This document shows positions 43,324 through 52,260 of a DNA stretch of 64,000 nucleotides, piece after piece (the stretch's first letter is position 1; every line of letters starts with the position of its first letter). Made by a program: the position numbers and the translations under genes. The notes beneath the pieces are model-generated. The model was given only the letters and a program-made list of their open reading frames with translations, did not search any database and had not been told where the DNA came from. The DNA comes from Prevotella sp. E13-27 (GTDB lineage: Bacteria; Bacteroidota; Bacteroidia; Bacteroidales; Bacteroidaceae). The DNA lies in the NCBI RefSeq assembly GCF_023217965.1, contig NZ_JALPSC010000001.1:310001-374000 (forward strand). Direction: 5' to 3'.

Positions 43324-45090
43324 TTATCTTTTACGTGTATACTTCGGATTAGGGTTATCGTCACCTGGAACATCTTTAGGTTCCTGATGAACAGTAACGG
43401 TGACATCGCTAATAGCAGATTTTATTGTAATTGTGGCATCACGAGCATCTGTACATGCATTAAGTTGAACATATAGGGATACTGTTCTATTAAACGAGCC
43501 TGATGTCGTTTGTACTGAACACCAACTTTGATCACTTGACACTGTCCAATTAGAAAGATTACTATCAATACCGAATGTCACAGTTCCACCTTGAGGCTGT
43601 GCATTCAGATTACTTGGAGTCGTTCTCACGTAACCTGCATCGCCTTTCGCCTGATGAACAACTATCTTCTTATCTTCAAGCCAAGAAGACTTAATAGACA
43701 ATGTACAATTCCTTTCTGAAGCTTCAGCAGGATTAACATCAACCCTTATCCTAATTTCCTTTGTTCCAGCACCAGCACCTTGGGGAGTTTCAATATGACA
43801 CCAAGAATCATCTGTACATACAACTGTCCAGTCGACATTACTTATTATTGTTATTGTTTTCTGTTCTTTTTTATTGGAGAATGATAATTGATCTGATGAA
43901 ACATCTATAAACGGATCCAGACCTTTCTCTTGATGAACATATATTTGTTTATCACCTGCGTTAGACTTAATAGTTAAAATGGCATCACGTTGAGCTGAAC
44001 CAAGCGGGTTCTCGTCGACGATAATTTTTATATTGCCATCACCAGTAATAGTCTCTGTGGGGCTATCTATATGACACCATTCTTGATTGCTCTCTACAGT
44101 CCAATCGGTATTACTACTAACTTCTATTGTGTAAATTCCTCCTTGATACGGAAATGGTTCTATAATCTGAGGAGAAAACGACAACCTTGGTTCCTCGCCT
44201 CTTTCTTGAGTCACTTCGATTATTTTTTCCTCTTGGTCCCAGGTAATAGACAATGTAGTACTTCTTTGTGTCGTCAATGTATTTTTATCAACGAACACTG
44301 TTATCAGATAATCACCTTGACCTCTGTTTTGTGATAGTTTACACCAACTATCGCTACTTGTTATTATCCAATCTGTATTACTTAATAATTGAATATCCTG
44401 TTTACCTCCCTCTCTCTTGAACTTTTCCAACTTCTCTGGAGACGTCTTAAGGTAATATTTTGTTCCACTTTGAGCTACAGGAATTTCATACGACTCACCT
44501 TTCGCTGTCTTTATTGTTATTACATCTTTGCGTTCAGCATTAGTAGAGTTTACATCGCAATAGACCTGCAACTCTGTAGTTCCTTTTCCTGATGTTGGGG
44601 AAACATGACACCACCCTTTTGTATTACTTGCAGTCCAAGTCGTGTTATTATCTAAAGTCACTAGTTTCTTCTCCGTTTCATTAGATCCGAAATCTAATTG
44701 TGTCGGGGTATATACAAACTTGTAATCAGATGGAGCCTGCTTTACTTGTAGCAAACTTGTTAAACCATCATGGTGAACATAAATAGTATCTGATCTGCTT
44801 TCAGTACTCAATGGATTTTTTGTCGCACTGACAGAAAAAGATCCTGTTCCTTTACCAGACTTCGGAGATACATCAATCCAGTTTGGTATATTCGCTATAT
44901 TCCATGATCCTTTAGAATCAACAGAAACAATGACATTATCAACATCATCGGAAAAGATAATCACCCCACTACCAATGCTAAAGTAGTTATGGTTGACATA
45001 ATATTCTTTGTCAGCCAAATCGTCATTACAGCCAACCAAAAGAATTAACAATGAAAACAATAGTAATTGTATATTCTTTATTTCCTTCAT
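43324..45090 (-). CDS. BACON-domain lipoprotein
   Basis: 588 residues with a lipobox (ILLVGC, Cys21). About six BACON domains follow, each with the WCHVSP/WCHIETP-like turn and a terminal QAPSDY/QEKG/QAKG strand; for example NTTWTASNTKGWCHVSPTSG and NLSNWTVSSDQSWCSVQTTS. BACON domains bind carbohydrate or mucin in Bacteroidetes surface proteins. It lies 10 bases after the caspase-barrel gene and 6 before the BspA gene. The basic tail (NPKYTRKR) has no sorting domain, as expected of a lipoprotein. Confidence 0.9.
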   Translation of the reverse strand: MKEIKNIQLLLFSLLILLVGCNDDLADKEYYVNHNYFSIGSGVIIFSDDVDNVIVSVDSKGSWNIANIPNWIDVSPKSGKGTGSFSVSATKNPLSTESRSDTIYVHHDGLTSLLQVKQAPSDYKFVYTPTQLDFGSNETEKKLVTLDNNTTWTASNTKGWCHVSPTSGKGTTELQVYCDVNSTNAERKDVITIKTAKGESYEIPVAQSGTKYYLKTSPEKLEKFKREGGKQDIQLLSNTDWIITSSDSWCKLSQNRGQGDYLITVFVDKNTLTTQRSTTLSITWDQEEKIIEVTQERGEEPRLSFSPQIIEPFPYQGGIYTIEVSSNTDWTVESNQEWCHIDSPTETITGDGNIKIIVDENPLGSAQRDAILTIKSNAGDKQIYVHQEKGLDPFIDVSSDQLSFSNKKEQKTITIISNVDWTVVCTDDSWCHIETPQGAGAGTKEIRIRVDVNPAEASERNCTLSIKSSWLEDKKIVVHQAKGDAGYVRTTPSNLNAQPQGGTVTFGIDSNLSNWTVSSDQSWCSVQTTSGSFNRTVSLYVQLNACTDARDATITIKSAISDVTVTVHQEPKDVPGDDNPNPKYTRKR

Positions 45091-45100
45091 AATTCAATCG

Positions 45101-46525
45101 TTAAAGATGAAACAACTTGGCTACAATACCAATTTCTACGTATGGCCCTATTGTGCACCAGTTCTTTATGTATTTATCCTCTTTAAGAACATCAACATTC
45201 CCGTCTTTTTTGATGGGGAAATCACAACCAAGTGTTCCATGAAGAAGAAGCTGTTTATCCTTGCATATGCTGCGAGCAAACCGGCAACTTGCAGAGAACA
45301 TAAAACAAGAGGCGGTCTTACCCGTATCGGAATTGAATCCATGGAGACCATAGATGAAGTTTTCAGAAAAGCCTCCAAGAGGAACTATTTCCCATCGGGA
45401 TTCTTTAGGCATGACATTACATCCATATCTTCCATAAATATTCCAACCACGATAATTATATCCATTTTGTAAGATTCCGTTTTTGTCATAAATGAACACA
45501 TCGTCAGATTGTGTAAATGCCAGTGATGCACCGAACTCTATTTTATGACGATGATTAATGTCAAGACCAATATTTATATTAGTATATGGAGTAGGAGTAA
45601 TATTTAATCCGCCAGAAGCTCCAGCGTAAACGTAGCGAGGAGTCTTCGGTGTTGGTGGAAACGGAATACCATCCGTTACTTTTTTTATAAGTGGATAATC
45701 TTCGATTATATAACCATCTATTTTCCCCTTTTCTGAGAGGAAAAGAGATTGTGGGGTCTGTCTTTTTTCTGGTGGAGAATCGTCATTAGTACCAAATGCA
45801 GCATTAATCACATTCTTAAGCCCACCCAATGTTAAAAATTGAGTGCTTTCAGAAAAAGCGACTGAATTTTCATTTTTTAATGTACTCAAAATAGTTTTAG
45901 TAAAACGAGTATATTGCTCTATCTCATCTGCTTTTTGATTGCTCTTAGATGATGCGTAAAATGCAATAGCACCGCCATTATTGTAATTAAAATATTGATT
46001 GATATTATTAAAAAGAGCTCCTGCTTCACACGTATCAAGGAAAATAACAACCAAAGCCCCGTTGCCTGCCATTTTTTTTAGCTGATTACATATGTAACTC
46101 CCTTCTAGCTTTCCATCATAGCATATGAAATAATAATTCCCATCCGAATCTGTTTCACCATGTCCTAAGATGTGTATTATAACAACGTCATTCTGCTTTG
46201 TATCACGCGCAAAGTTATATAGAGTATCTTTAAATGCTTCCACATTAACTTTGCCATTTAGTTTAACATTAAGATAATGGTACTTATAACTCGGCCAAAT
46301 ATATTTAGCAGCGATACTATCTCTTTCATATGCTACCAAATCTTGTGCAGAGTTTAAATCATTACGACCATTCTTATTTCTTCCACATCCAATTGTTAAG
46401 ATGCGAATATTTTGTCTCTTAATTAAAGCTTGTGTAGGGATTGAACTTTTTCCCTGAGCAAACCCTAAACACGGATACAACAGCATTATTGACGCCATTG
46501 CTACAATAATATATAATCTGTTCAT
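45101..46525 (-). CDS. Exported caspase-family protease fused to a predicted outer-membrane beta-barrel
   Basis: 474 residues with a signal peptide (1-24). The caspase domain (about 38-240) has RILTIGCGRN at its first strand, catalytic His122 in HILGHGE and Cys166 in LDTCEAG. From about 295 to the end the sequence alternates Gly/aromatic strands (YVYAGASGGLNITPTPYTNI, HKIEFGASLAFTQSDDVFIY, RGWNIYGRYGCNV) and ends in GPYVEIGIVAKLFHL, typical of an OmpA-like barrel. That would fix the protease at the outer membrane. Its start overlaps the upstream gene by 4 bases (ATGA). Confidence 0.85.
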   Translation of the reverse strand: MNRLYIIVAMASIMLLYPCLGFAQGKSSIPTQALIKRQNIRILTIGCGRNKNGRNDLNSAQDLVAYERDSIAAKYIWPSYKYHYLNVKLNGKVNVEAFKDTLYNFARDTKQNDVVIIHILGHGETDSDGNYYFICYDGKLEGSYICNQLKKMAGNGALVVIFLDTCEAGALFNNINQYFNYNNGGAIAFYASSKSNQKADEIEQYTRFTKTILSTLKNENSVAFSESTQFLTLGGLKNVINAAFGTNDDSPPEKRQTPQSLFLSEKGKIDGYIIEDYPLIKKVTDGIPFPPTPKTPRYVYAGASGGLNITPTPYTNINIGLDINHRHKIEFGASLAFTQSDDVFIYDKNGILQNGYNYRGWNIYGRYGCNVMPKESRWEIVPLGGFSENFIYGLHGFNSDTGKTASCFMFSASCRFARSICKDKQLLLHGTLGCDFPIKKDGNVDVLKEDKYIKNWCTIGPYVEIGIVAKLFHL

Positions 46526-47268
46526 TGTTGTATTACAATTTCAAACTCGACATAATTCCATCCATTCCTTTTCAACTCATCACATATAGATTCGTAGTTA
46601 TCGCTCAATGAATTCGGAACATTTGATTTTGTTTTTGTATAAAAGATAACCATTTTTGTTTTTTCAACTTTTGTCGTTATGGTAATATCTTCTTCAAAAA
46701 AGAATTCATTAAGAGTCTCTGGCAACAGGTTCAACACCTCACGATGAGCCTCTTTGTGGAGTGGATCTGTTTCATTACTAAATATCCAAAACGCATATGC
46801 ATATAATGTATCATTTAAGTTATGGCTTAGCACAAAGGCTTCTAATGTATCTGATTGATGAATAATACTATCTAATCTATTTTCACCTTCTGTAGTAATG
46901 AAATAAAAGCCGATAGAATCTTTTTCACCTCCTCCTAGATGACTTATCTCTGGACTCTTATACTTCATAGGATTTGGCCTGATTTTTCCTAATATCCAGA
47001 CATCGTTAACAGACTTAGGAGTTTTTATTTTATAAACGTATTTTTTTGAACCGTTCTTATACAAATTCAGACGTTTATCTACCTTTATTAAATCTAATCC
47101 ATTCACTTTTGTGTCATTAAAAATTCTTTTCCATTGGCCACTATCATCCTTTTTCACTTCTTTCACTTCCACCTTACCGCGAATATTATCAATCTTATAC
47201 TCTTGAGCATTTACTAGGTGACAACTACCGAAATAAACAAAAAGGGCTATAACAACTAACTTATTCAT
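46522..47268 (-). CDS. Exported protein with FecR-like N-terminal region
   Basis: 248 residues with a signal peptide (MNKLVVIALFVYFGSCHLVN then AQ). Residues 25-75 (NIRGKVEVKEVKKDDSGQWK followed by IFNDTKVNGLDLIKVD) resemble the FecR periplasmic sensor fold, which often accompanies CHASE2 proteins. The rest is unassigned, with an acidic helical middle and a terminal EFEIVIQQ strand. It overlaps the CHASE2 gene by 8 bases and the caspase gene by 4, so the three are translated as a unit. The FecR similarity is weak. Confidence 0.7.
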   Translation of the reverse strand: MNKLVVIALFVYFGSCHLVNAQEYKIDNIRGKVEVKEVKKDDSGQWKRIFNDTKVNGLDLIKVDKRLNLYKNGSKKYVYKIKTPKSVNDVWILGKIRPNPMKYKSPEISHLGGGEKDSIGFYFITTEGENRLDSIIHQSDTLEAFVLSHNLNDTLYAYAFWIFSNETDPLHKEAHREVLNLLPETLNEFFFEEDITITTKVEKTKMVIFYTKTKSNVPNSLSDNYESICDELKRNGWNYVEFEIVIQQ

Positions 47269-48400
47269 ACTTTTCTGAATTAATATTTTGTGCTAAGAAA
47301 TCATTAAACGTAATAATAATAAAGACTGAAATAAGGAAAGGAACCACGTTTGGTACGATATTACAATAGAGAGTAAGGAAAAAGCACGCCAATAAGAGAA
47401 TAGGTACCACCATCAAAAGCAGCAGGGGTCTAATGATGTTAAATACAGAGTTATACTTTTTGACGTATTTGCATTTTTTGTCTGTAAGACATACATACAA
47501 AAACGAATATGTAAAACATAGAAACCAATACAATAATATATTGCCTTTCGATTCGATAGAAAGACGTTTCATAGCAAGATTAGGGTTAATTAGGGAATTA
47601 ATTGCATAGGCATGGCAATAAATACCTGGCAGCAGGTTTCCTCTATCAATATTAAATGGCATTTGATGCCTGTCATACATTCCTTCAACATCGCCTCCTA
47701 TTAAAACTATCTTTCCTTTCGTTTTTGCATCTTGGACTTGTGGGGTGCTATTTAAATAACTATCCATATCTGTGCCGTCATAGTCTGTGGTAGAATAATT
47801 AATGAGAAAATCGTCATAGTTCAAAAATAGCCTTTGTTTATATTTTTTTGACACTTCATAGGCAAAATGATGATATGTAGAATCTGGAAATTGTAGGACA
47901 TCATAGGAATTAGCAATGCCAAAGTGCAAAGAGTCATTTTCAAACAAATTGGAGTCAACATTTCCATCATCATCAAGAACTTGAGCAAGTACTATGAGAT
48001 CAGCATTTCGTTTAATAGCAGCTCTTAGTGTATCATCCGAAGCGTTAAAATTATCCGTAAAACGGATATCTATTCCCACGACAGCGGGTGTATGTGCGCA
48101 AACAGCATCAACTAATTTCGCTACACTATCATGAGAACTATTCTCATAAACTTCAATTATATAAATATCATTTGAAGTAGGTGGTTGTTTATAGGATGTA
48201 TTCCTTGTCTTGTAATATTCTTTTAGGTATGACAAATTGCTCTTATCAATTCCCAAATAGGACAAATAATTGCCTAAGCAAAAATACAGTACACAAGTAA
48301 TACCAAAAGCTAAGAATGAGATAATCAACGATTTCAACAATATGCTTTTACCTATCATCGCTTTTATTCTTTGTTTAATCGTTTTTTTTGCCATATACAA
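47261..48400 (-). CDS. CHASE2-domain membrane protein (main operon)
   Basis: 379 residues. A first transmembrane helix (about 23-45) is followed by a CHASE2-type periplasmic domain (about 75-265): IYIIEVYENSSHDSVAKLVD, AVVGIDIRFTD, IVLIGGDVEGMYDRHQMPFN and LPGIYCHAYAINSLI. Three C-terminal helices (about 290-310, 322-345, 347-367) complete the family layout. There is no cytoplasmic enzyme domain. It equals the protein at 33704 in architecture but is diverged. Met3 is an alternative start. Confidence 0.87.
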   Translation of the reverse strand: MYMAKKTIKQRIKAMIGKSILLKSLIISFLAFGITCVLYFCLGNYLSYLGIDKSNLSYLKEYYKTRNTSYKQPPTSNDIYIIEVYENSSHDSVAKLVDAVCAHTPAVVGIDIRFTDNFNASDDTLRAAIKRNADLIVLAQVLDDDGNVDSNLFENDSLHFGIANSYDVLQFPDSTYHHFAYEVSKKYKQRLFLNYDDFLINYSTTDYDGTDMDSYLNSTPQVQDAKTKGKIVLIGGDVEGMYDRHQMPFNIDRGNLLPGIYCHAYAINSLINPNLAMKRLSIESKGNILLYWFLCFTYSFLYVCLTDKKCKYVKKYNSVFNIIRPLLLLMVVPILLLACFFLTLYCNIVPNVVPFLISVFIIITFNDFLAQNINSEKYE

Positions 48401-48429
48401 ATAGTTTTTAATATATAGTCGTTGTTACT

Positions 48430-48648
48430 TTAAATCGTCACTGATAAATTATTATACCAACAGTTCACAAAAATTCCTGCTCCATATGAATCGATCAAAT
48501 TAGACTCTATCATAAAAGCCCACGCACCTAGGCATATCTCACCCTTGGCACAAGCCCTATAAGGGTCTGTACCCTTTGCCAGTCTCTGCGTATCCCAGCT
48601 CAGTGCCCCGAAGTTCGCATCATTAGTTCTTATCATTGTCTTTATCAT
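48430..48648 (-). CDS. Small hypothetical protein
   Basis: 72 residues: a basic/acidic N-terminal half (RTNDANFGALSWDTQRLAKG) and a hydrophobic Gly/Cys/Trp-containing C-terminal half (GAWAFMIESNLIDSYGAGIF). No signal or family recognised. It lies 6 bases after the gene at 48655 and 29 before the CHASE2 gene in the same direction, which is the main reason to believe it. Confidence 0.5.
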   Translation of the reverse strand: MIKTMIRTNDANFGALSWDTQRLAKGTDPYRACAKGEICLGAWAFMIESNLIDSYGAGIFVNCWYNNLSVTI

Positions 48649-48654
48649 ATTTGT

Positions 48655-48897
48655 CTAACATTTGTTCTGCACCGCCATCAGCACACTAATCTCTGCAAGA
48701 AGTTCACGGACCTGGTCAATCTGTTCGGGCGTGGAGTTCTGCTCGAACTTCTTCAAGAGGGCGATGACGCGCTCTTTCTGTTCTGCAAGTTCTTCCTCTG
48801 TAACGATGCCGTCCTCCATAATCTTCTGGAAAGAGGGTTGCTGGAGGATGAGGTCATCAATATTGAGTCCACCTGATTCGTCGAAAAATGTATTCAT
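48655..48897 (-). CDS. Small helical protein
   Basis: 80 residues, acidic and helical (EDGIVTEEELAEQKERVIAL, TPEQIDQVRELLAEISVLMA). No signal peptide. It looks like a cytoplasmic helical-hairpin protein and might be an adaptor. Position inside the operon (40 bases after the zinc-ribbon membrane protein gene, 6 before the next) supports it. Confidence 0.65.
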   Translation of the reverse strand: MNTFFDESGGLNIDDLILQQPSFQKIMEDGIVTEEELAEQKERVIALLKKFEQNSTPEQIDQVRELLAEISVLMAVQNKC

Positions 48898-48937
48898 ATC
48901 GTGTAGGTTTAAGTGTTCAAGGATTTAATATTTCAAA

Positions 48938-49633
48938 TTACATCAGGGCAGTACCACAATCGGAACAGAACTTCTGTCCAGGTTTAACTTCGGCGCCACA
49001 TCCTGGACATCTGGGATGCTTCTTGGCTTGGTCGAGAGAGCCATCGGCCTTAGCTTGCTTATAAGAGTTACGACCTTCCTTGATGATGTCTTTTATGTTA
49101 TTCTTCTTGATGATGTCTTCGATGATGTGCTTGGTATCATCATCTTCTTTCACATTCAGCGTTCCATTGGGCAACATCAGTCTAGAAATAAGTTTGAGAT
49201 AGATTACCGCTGCTGTATACACCATCATATATCCCAATGCAGCAATAGTAGCAGCGGAAAGAGCCTGTCCGAATAGTGGAATGAACGAGATAACAGCGGC
49301 TGCAGCATAGGAGGCGAGAGTCGTTCCTGCATTGGTGGCTAAATTTGTAATGATGGCAGTACCAAGGAACTTGACAGTATGCTCCGACATGGAAATGCCT
49401 AGTGTCTTGTTAATCTGGACATAAGTAGCCCAAACGAAACCCGTTTGTGTTAACATAGCAACAACACTTGCCACCCCAGGAACAACTGCAGCCGCAAGGC
49501 CTGCTACTGCTGAAGCAAGGGCATAGTTATTAATGGTCTCTTTGATGCTCTCAATCTTCGTTCCGTCGAGAGATCCCTTCATAGAGTCGTTAAGTTCTTT
49601 AAAGGCGAGTAATAATAGTGGTGTAGGATTCAT
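48938..49633 (-). CDS. Membrane protein with C-terminal zinc ribbon
   Basis: 231 residues. An amphipathic start is followed by hydrophobic segments (about 37-64, 92-125, 128-150) resembling DUF697-type membrane domains seen with GTPases. A charged linker (160-205) ends in a four-Cys zinc ribbon, CPGCGAEVKPGQKFCSDCGT, at the extreme C-terminus. The upstream M48 protease ends in a similar ribbon. It is probably a membrane scaffold in the operon; function unknown. Confidence 0.75.
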   Translation of the reverse strand: MNPTPLLLLAFKELNDSMKGSLDGTKIESIKETINNYALASAVAGLAAAVVPGVASVVAMLTQTGFVWATYVQINKTLGISMSEHTVKFLGTAIITNLATNAGTTLASYAAAAVISFIPLFGQALSAATIAALGYMMVYTAAVIYLKLISRLMLPNGTLNVKEDDDTKHIIEDIIKKNNIKDIIKEGRNSYKQAKADGSLDQAKKHPRCPGCGAEVKPGQKFCSDCGTALM

Positions 49634-49670
49634 ATTCAGCTAATTGTAAAAGGTAAAGTAATAGGTGCCT

Positions 49671-50537
49671 TTATAATTTCTTTCCGCAATGCTGGCAGAA
49701 TCGCCAGTCTTCATAGATAGCCTGATGGCAGTGGGGACAAATGCGCTTGGAAGAGGTCAGCGACTTATAGTGCGGAGTCTCTGTCCACTTTAACAACTCC
49801 CTTACTCGAACAGAAGTATATGGGTGGTCTTGATTCATCACTGCATAGGTCTGCAACACCTTGTTCCAAAGATCGCTCTTACAGAGAGCGTCGTAAAGGT
49901 CGGCCTGTTCTGCCAATTCCATCAAATTGAGTTTCGAGGTGATGTTCTTCGGACCACCTGCCAGACGTGACAGCATAGAGATTGCTGTCTGAGGGCCTAC
50001 CATGTAGGCAGCAACACGATCACAACTGAGTTCACTCTTGCGAGACCAGTACATGAGCGCATAATGTATTGGAGCTGCTAAAGACAACAATGATTCCACC
50101 ATGCCACTAGCATTTGCAAGCATGTAGGCAAGCGTACGATAAAGCATGTGGTGGCAGGCTATATGGCCACACTCGTGAGCTACCACACCACGAAGTTCCT
50201 CTTTAGACATCATTTCAACCAATGACGATGTAATGGTGATGGCAGTCTGCGTATCGCCAAATGCATAGGCATTAGGAATTGGATTCATCTCAAGAAAGAA
50301 GTCAGGTTCCTTAATATCAAGCAGCTCGCACATGGGAGGCAGTATGTTATACAATTCAGGCAATTGTGTAGGAGACAGTTTGATTTTCGTGGCCATGTTC
50401 AGACCTGTTTGCAGCTGTTCCACGCCAATATCCATAAAGGATTTAACGACCTTTGGCAGCATAGGTATTCTCTGTAATGCTTCCAATGCTGTAGCATCCT
50501 CTGGGTGTATGAAGTCTATTGTATGCATATTATTCAT
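49671..50537 (-). CDS. M48-family metalloprotease with C-terminal zinc ribbon
   Basis: 288 residues. The zinc protease site HECGH is at 121-125, with the third ligand likely Glu169 in SRKSELSCDRVA. Hydrophobic segments around 105-165 suggest membrane association as in HtpX-like enzymes, but no signal peptide is present. The C-terminus carries a ribbon (CPHCHQAIYEDWRFCQHCG). The gene starts 2 bases after the C39/RyR gene, so it could be a protease acting in release of the sigma factor. Catalytic residues are intact. Confidence 0.9.
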   Translation of the reverse strand: MNNMHTIDFIHPEDATALEALQRIPMLPKVVKSFMDIGVEQLQTGLNMATKIKLSPTQLPELYNILPPMCELLDIKEPDFFLEMNPIPNAYAFGDTQTAITITSSLVEMMSKEELRGVVAHECGHIACHHMLYRTLAYMLANASGMVESLLSLAAPIHYALMYWSRKSELSCDRVAAYMVGPQTAISMLSRLAGGPKNITSKLNLMELAEQADLYDALCKSDLWNKVLQTYAVMNQDHPYTSVRVRELLKWTETPHYKSLTSSKRICPHCHQAIYEDWRFCQHCGKKL

Positions 50538-50539
50538 AA

Positions 50540-51601
50540 TTATTTATTTTTCGCTAATCTCCATCCCAATTTCTTTAGACATTTTATAGTGTCAATTGCT
50601 AATAACCTACAATACTCCTTTTCTCGCTCAAGAAGCAAATCGTATGGTAACAAACTGGGGTCTGTCTTTTGAACGTCATCACGAAGAGGGCCATACTTCC
50701 ACCCATCATCTATTCTCGCTTTAGCCCAAACCTCATGAACATTCTCTGCAAATACTTCTTGAAGTACAAGAATATCATCTGTTAATGACACTTCCGACAG
50801 ATTGATGGGGTGTGGCTTGTAATGATTACGATTGCTGATTACCAGATAGTTTGAAGAATCGTTCCATGCTTCTAAGAAAACATCGAGTGGATATGAGTGA
50901 ACATCATTGCTGTCACTTGGATTCAACAATTCTGCTCTTTGATTCTCTTCATCGATAGACTTAATGATGATTGCATGGTTTGGCAACTGACCGAATGTAT
51001 CATCTATTCTCTTTGCTTTCTCAGGCCTTATGAATAATTCTGAGTTGTCTATGACTGCAATGACAATATCACCATGCTTTAGTGATTTCTTAATATCATT
51101 AATGGTACAATCGTATTTTCTCGAGACAAATAATCCACGCTTTGCAGATAATTGCCCAATACTATATAAAGCGGTTCCTTCTTCCTTAAGCCATCCATTC
51201 TCCTCAGCCTCTTTTTCCAGTTCTTGATCAGAGACATCTATTCCCAGTGTTCTTAACGCATAGCCTTCGCATTTTACAGCACAAAGATTATCCACAACAT
51301 TCTTGGCTGCTCGCGACATTATGGGAAGAATACTTACTGAAGGAGTCTCTGAAACAGTGTCGGTGGATTCAACTTCTTCCAACAACGAATCTAATCCATG
51401 GTTGAACATTTCTGCTGAGTCCGCCTGATGGCTATCCAGCTGGACATCGAAATCATCGTCCATCAGCATCATGACAGTCTCCAATTCGTCTGGATGTTCC
51501 ATAAGATACTGGCGCACGGCATTGCGTTCAATGTCAGAAACATTGCCTGAGGCATATGCTGCCAATAATTCGTTAGTTATTTCCATATGCTGTGCTTTCA
51601 T
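50540..51601 (-). CDS. Anti-sigma-like protein with C39-type peptidase and RyR domains
   Basis: 353 residues. Residues 1-60 (MEITNELLAAYASGNVSDIE and an acidic stretch) look like the N-terminal helices of an anti-sigma factor, without zinc ligands. Residues about 92-250 fit a papain-like C39 peptidase: Cys in NLCAVKCEGYALRTLGI, His in LPNHAIIIKSID, and the LLNPSDSNDVHSYPLDVFLE segment. Residues about 255-350 match the RyR domain: YKPHPINLSEVSLTDDI, ENVHEVWAKARIDDGWKYGP, LLPYDLLLEREKEY. The ATG overlaps the sigma stop by 4 bases. It may sense a ligand through RyR and control the sigma factor. Confidence 0.85.
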   Translation of the reverse strand: MKAQHMEITNELLAAYASGNVSDIERNAVRQYLMEHPDELETVMMLMDDDFDVQLDSHQADSAEMFNHGLDSLLEEVESTDTVSETPSVSILPIMSRAAKNVVDNLCAVKCEGYALRTLGIDVSDQELEKEAEENGWLKEEGTALYSIGQLSAKRGLFVSRKYDCTINDIKKSLKHGDIVIAVIDNSELFIRPEKAKRIDDTFGQLPNHAIIIKSIDEENQRAELLNPSDSNDVHSYPLDVFLEAWNDSSNYLVISNRNHYKPHPINLSEVSLTDDILVLQEVFAENVHEVWAKARIDDGWKYGPLRDDVQKTDPSLLPYDLLLEREKEYCRLLAIDTIKCLKKLGWRLAKNK

Positions 51602-52260
51602 TTTTCGACGATGATTTTCTTTAGGTTATTCTTTGCCCGTTGGATGCGTACGTTAACGTAATCTTCAGTGGGGATGACTGGGTCTCCATTGTGATTCTTT
51701 TTCACTATGCCACGCTTCATCCAACTTTTCTGAAGCAGGATGGCAATCTCCTTGCTGTTGTATCCCTGCAGGCGCTTCAAGATGACGAAGCGCTCGTCAT
51801 CTCTCAGTTTTGCTATGGCCTCGATAAGCATTACTCTCTGCATGTTTTGCTCAAAGATTTCCTCACCGACAGAGGGTATCTGCCGTTTTGACTTATTATG
51901 ACTATCACTATCTAAAGACTCATTTCTACCCTTATTTTCTATCAGTTTGGACATGAGTTCACGAAACTTATTGAAAGCGACTCCTTTCAGCCAATAGCCC
52001 AATGTGCAACGCCACTCAAAACAAGCCAAGATGCGCCACGTCCCTTCTTTACCCTTAAGGAGCAGGAATAGTTCGTCTATAAAATCATCGTACCACGACA
52101 TGTCGTTGGTAAAATATTTATAGATGCTTTGAAGCAGAGGGTTGTAGCGTTCATGGAGCAGGAAGACAGCAGCCTCTTCATCGTGAGGCTTCTCTAGAAT
52201 CTTCTCGACAATCTGTCGGTCGGATAACATGCGATAGTCTGTCTTATAGTGATAATCCAT
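51598..52260 (-). CDS. ECF-like sigma factor with an insert in region 4
   Basis: 220 residues. Region 2 is recognisable from RYNPLLQSIYKYFTNDMSWY through WRCTLGYWLKGVAFNKFREL. Region 4 starts at LIEAIAKLRDDERFVILKRL with GYNSKEIAILLQKS; it then has an unusual insert of about 15 residues (MKRGIVKKNHNGDPVIPTED) before the final helix VNVRIQRAKNNLKK. It heads a 12-gene operon ending at 39724. Its own 5' end and upstream DNA are duplicated in front of the second caspase cassette. It likely activates its own operon, judged by analogy with other ECF systems. Confidence 0.87.
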   Translation of the reverse strand: MDYHYKTDYRMLSDRQIVEKILEKPHDEEAAVFLLHERYNPLLQSIYKYFTNDMSWYDDFIDELFLLLKGKEGTWRILACFEWRCTLGYWLKGVAFNKFRELMSKLIENKGRNESLDSDSHNKSKRQIPSVGEEIFEQNMQRVMLIEAIAKLRDDERFVILKRLQGYNSKEIAILLQKSWMKRGIVKKNHNGDPVIPTEDYVNVRIQRAKNNLKKIIVEK

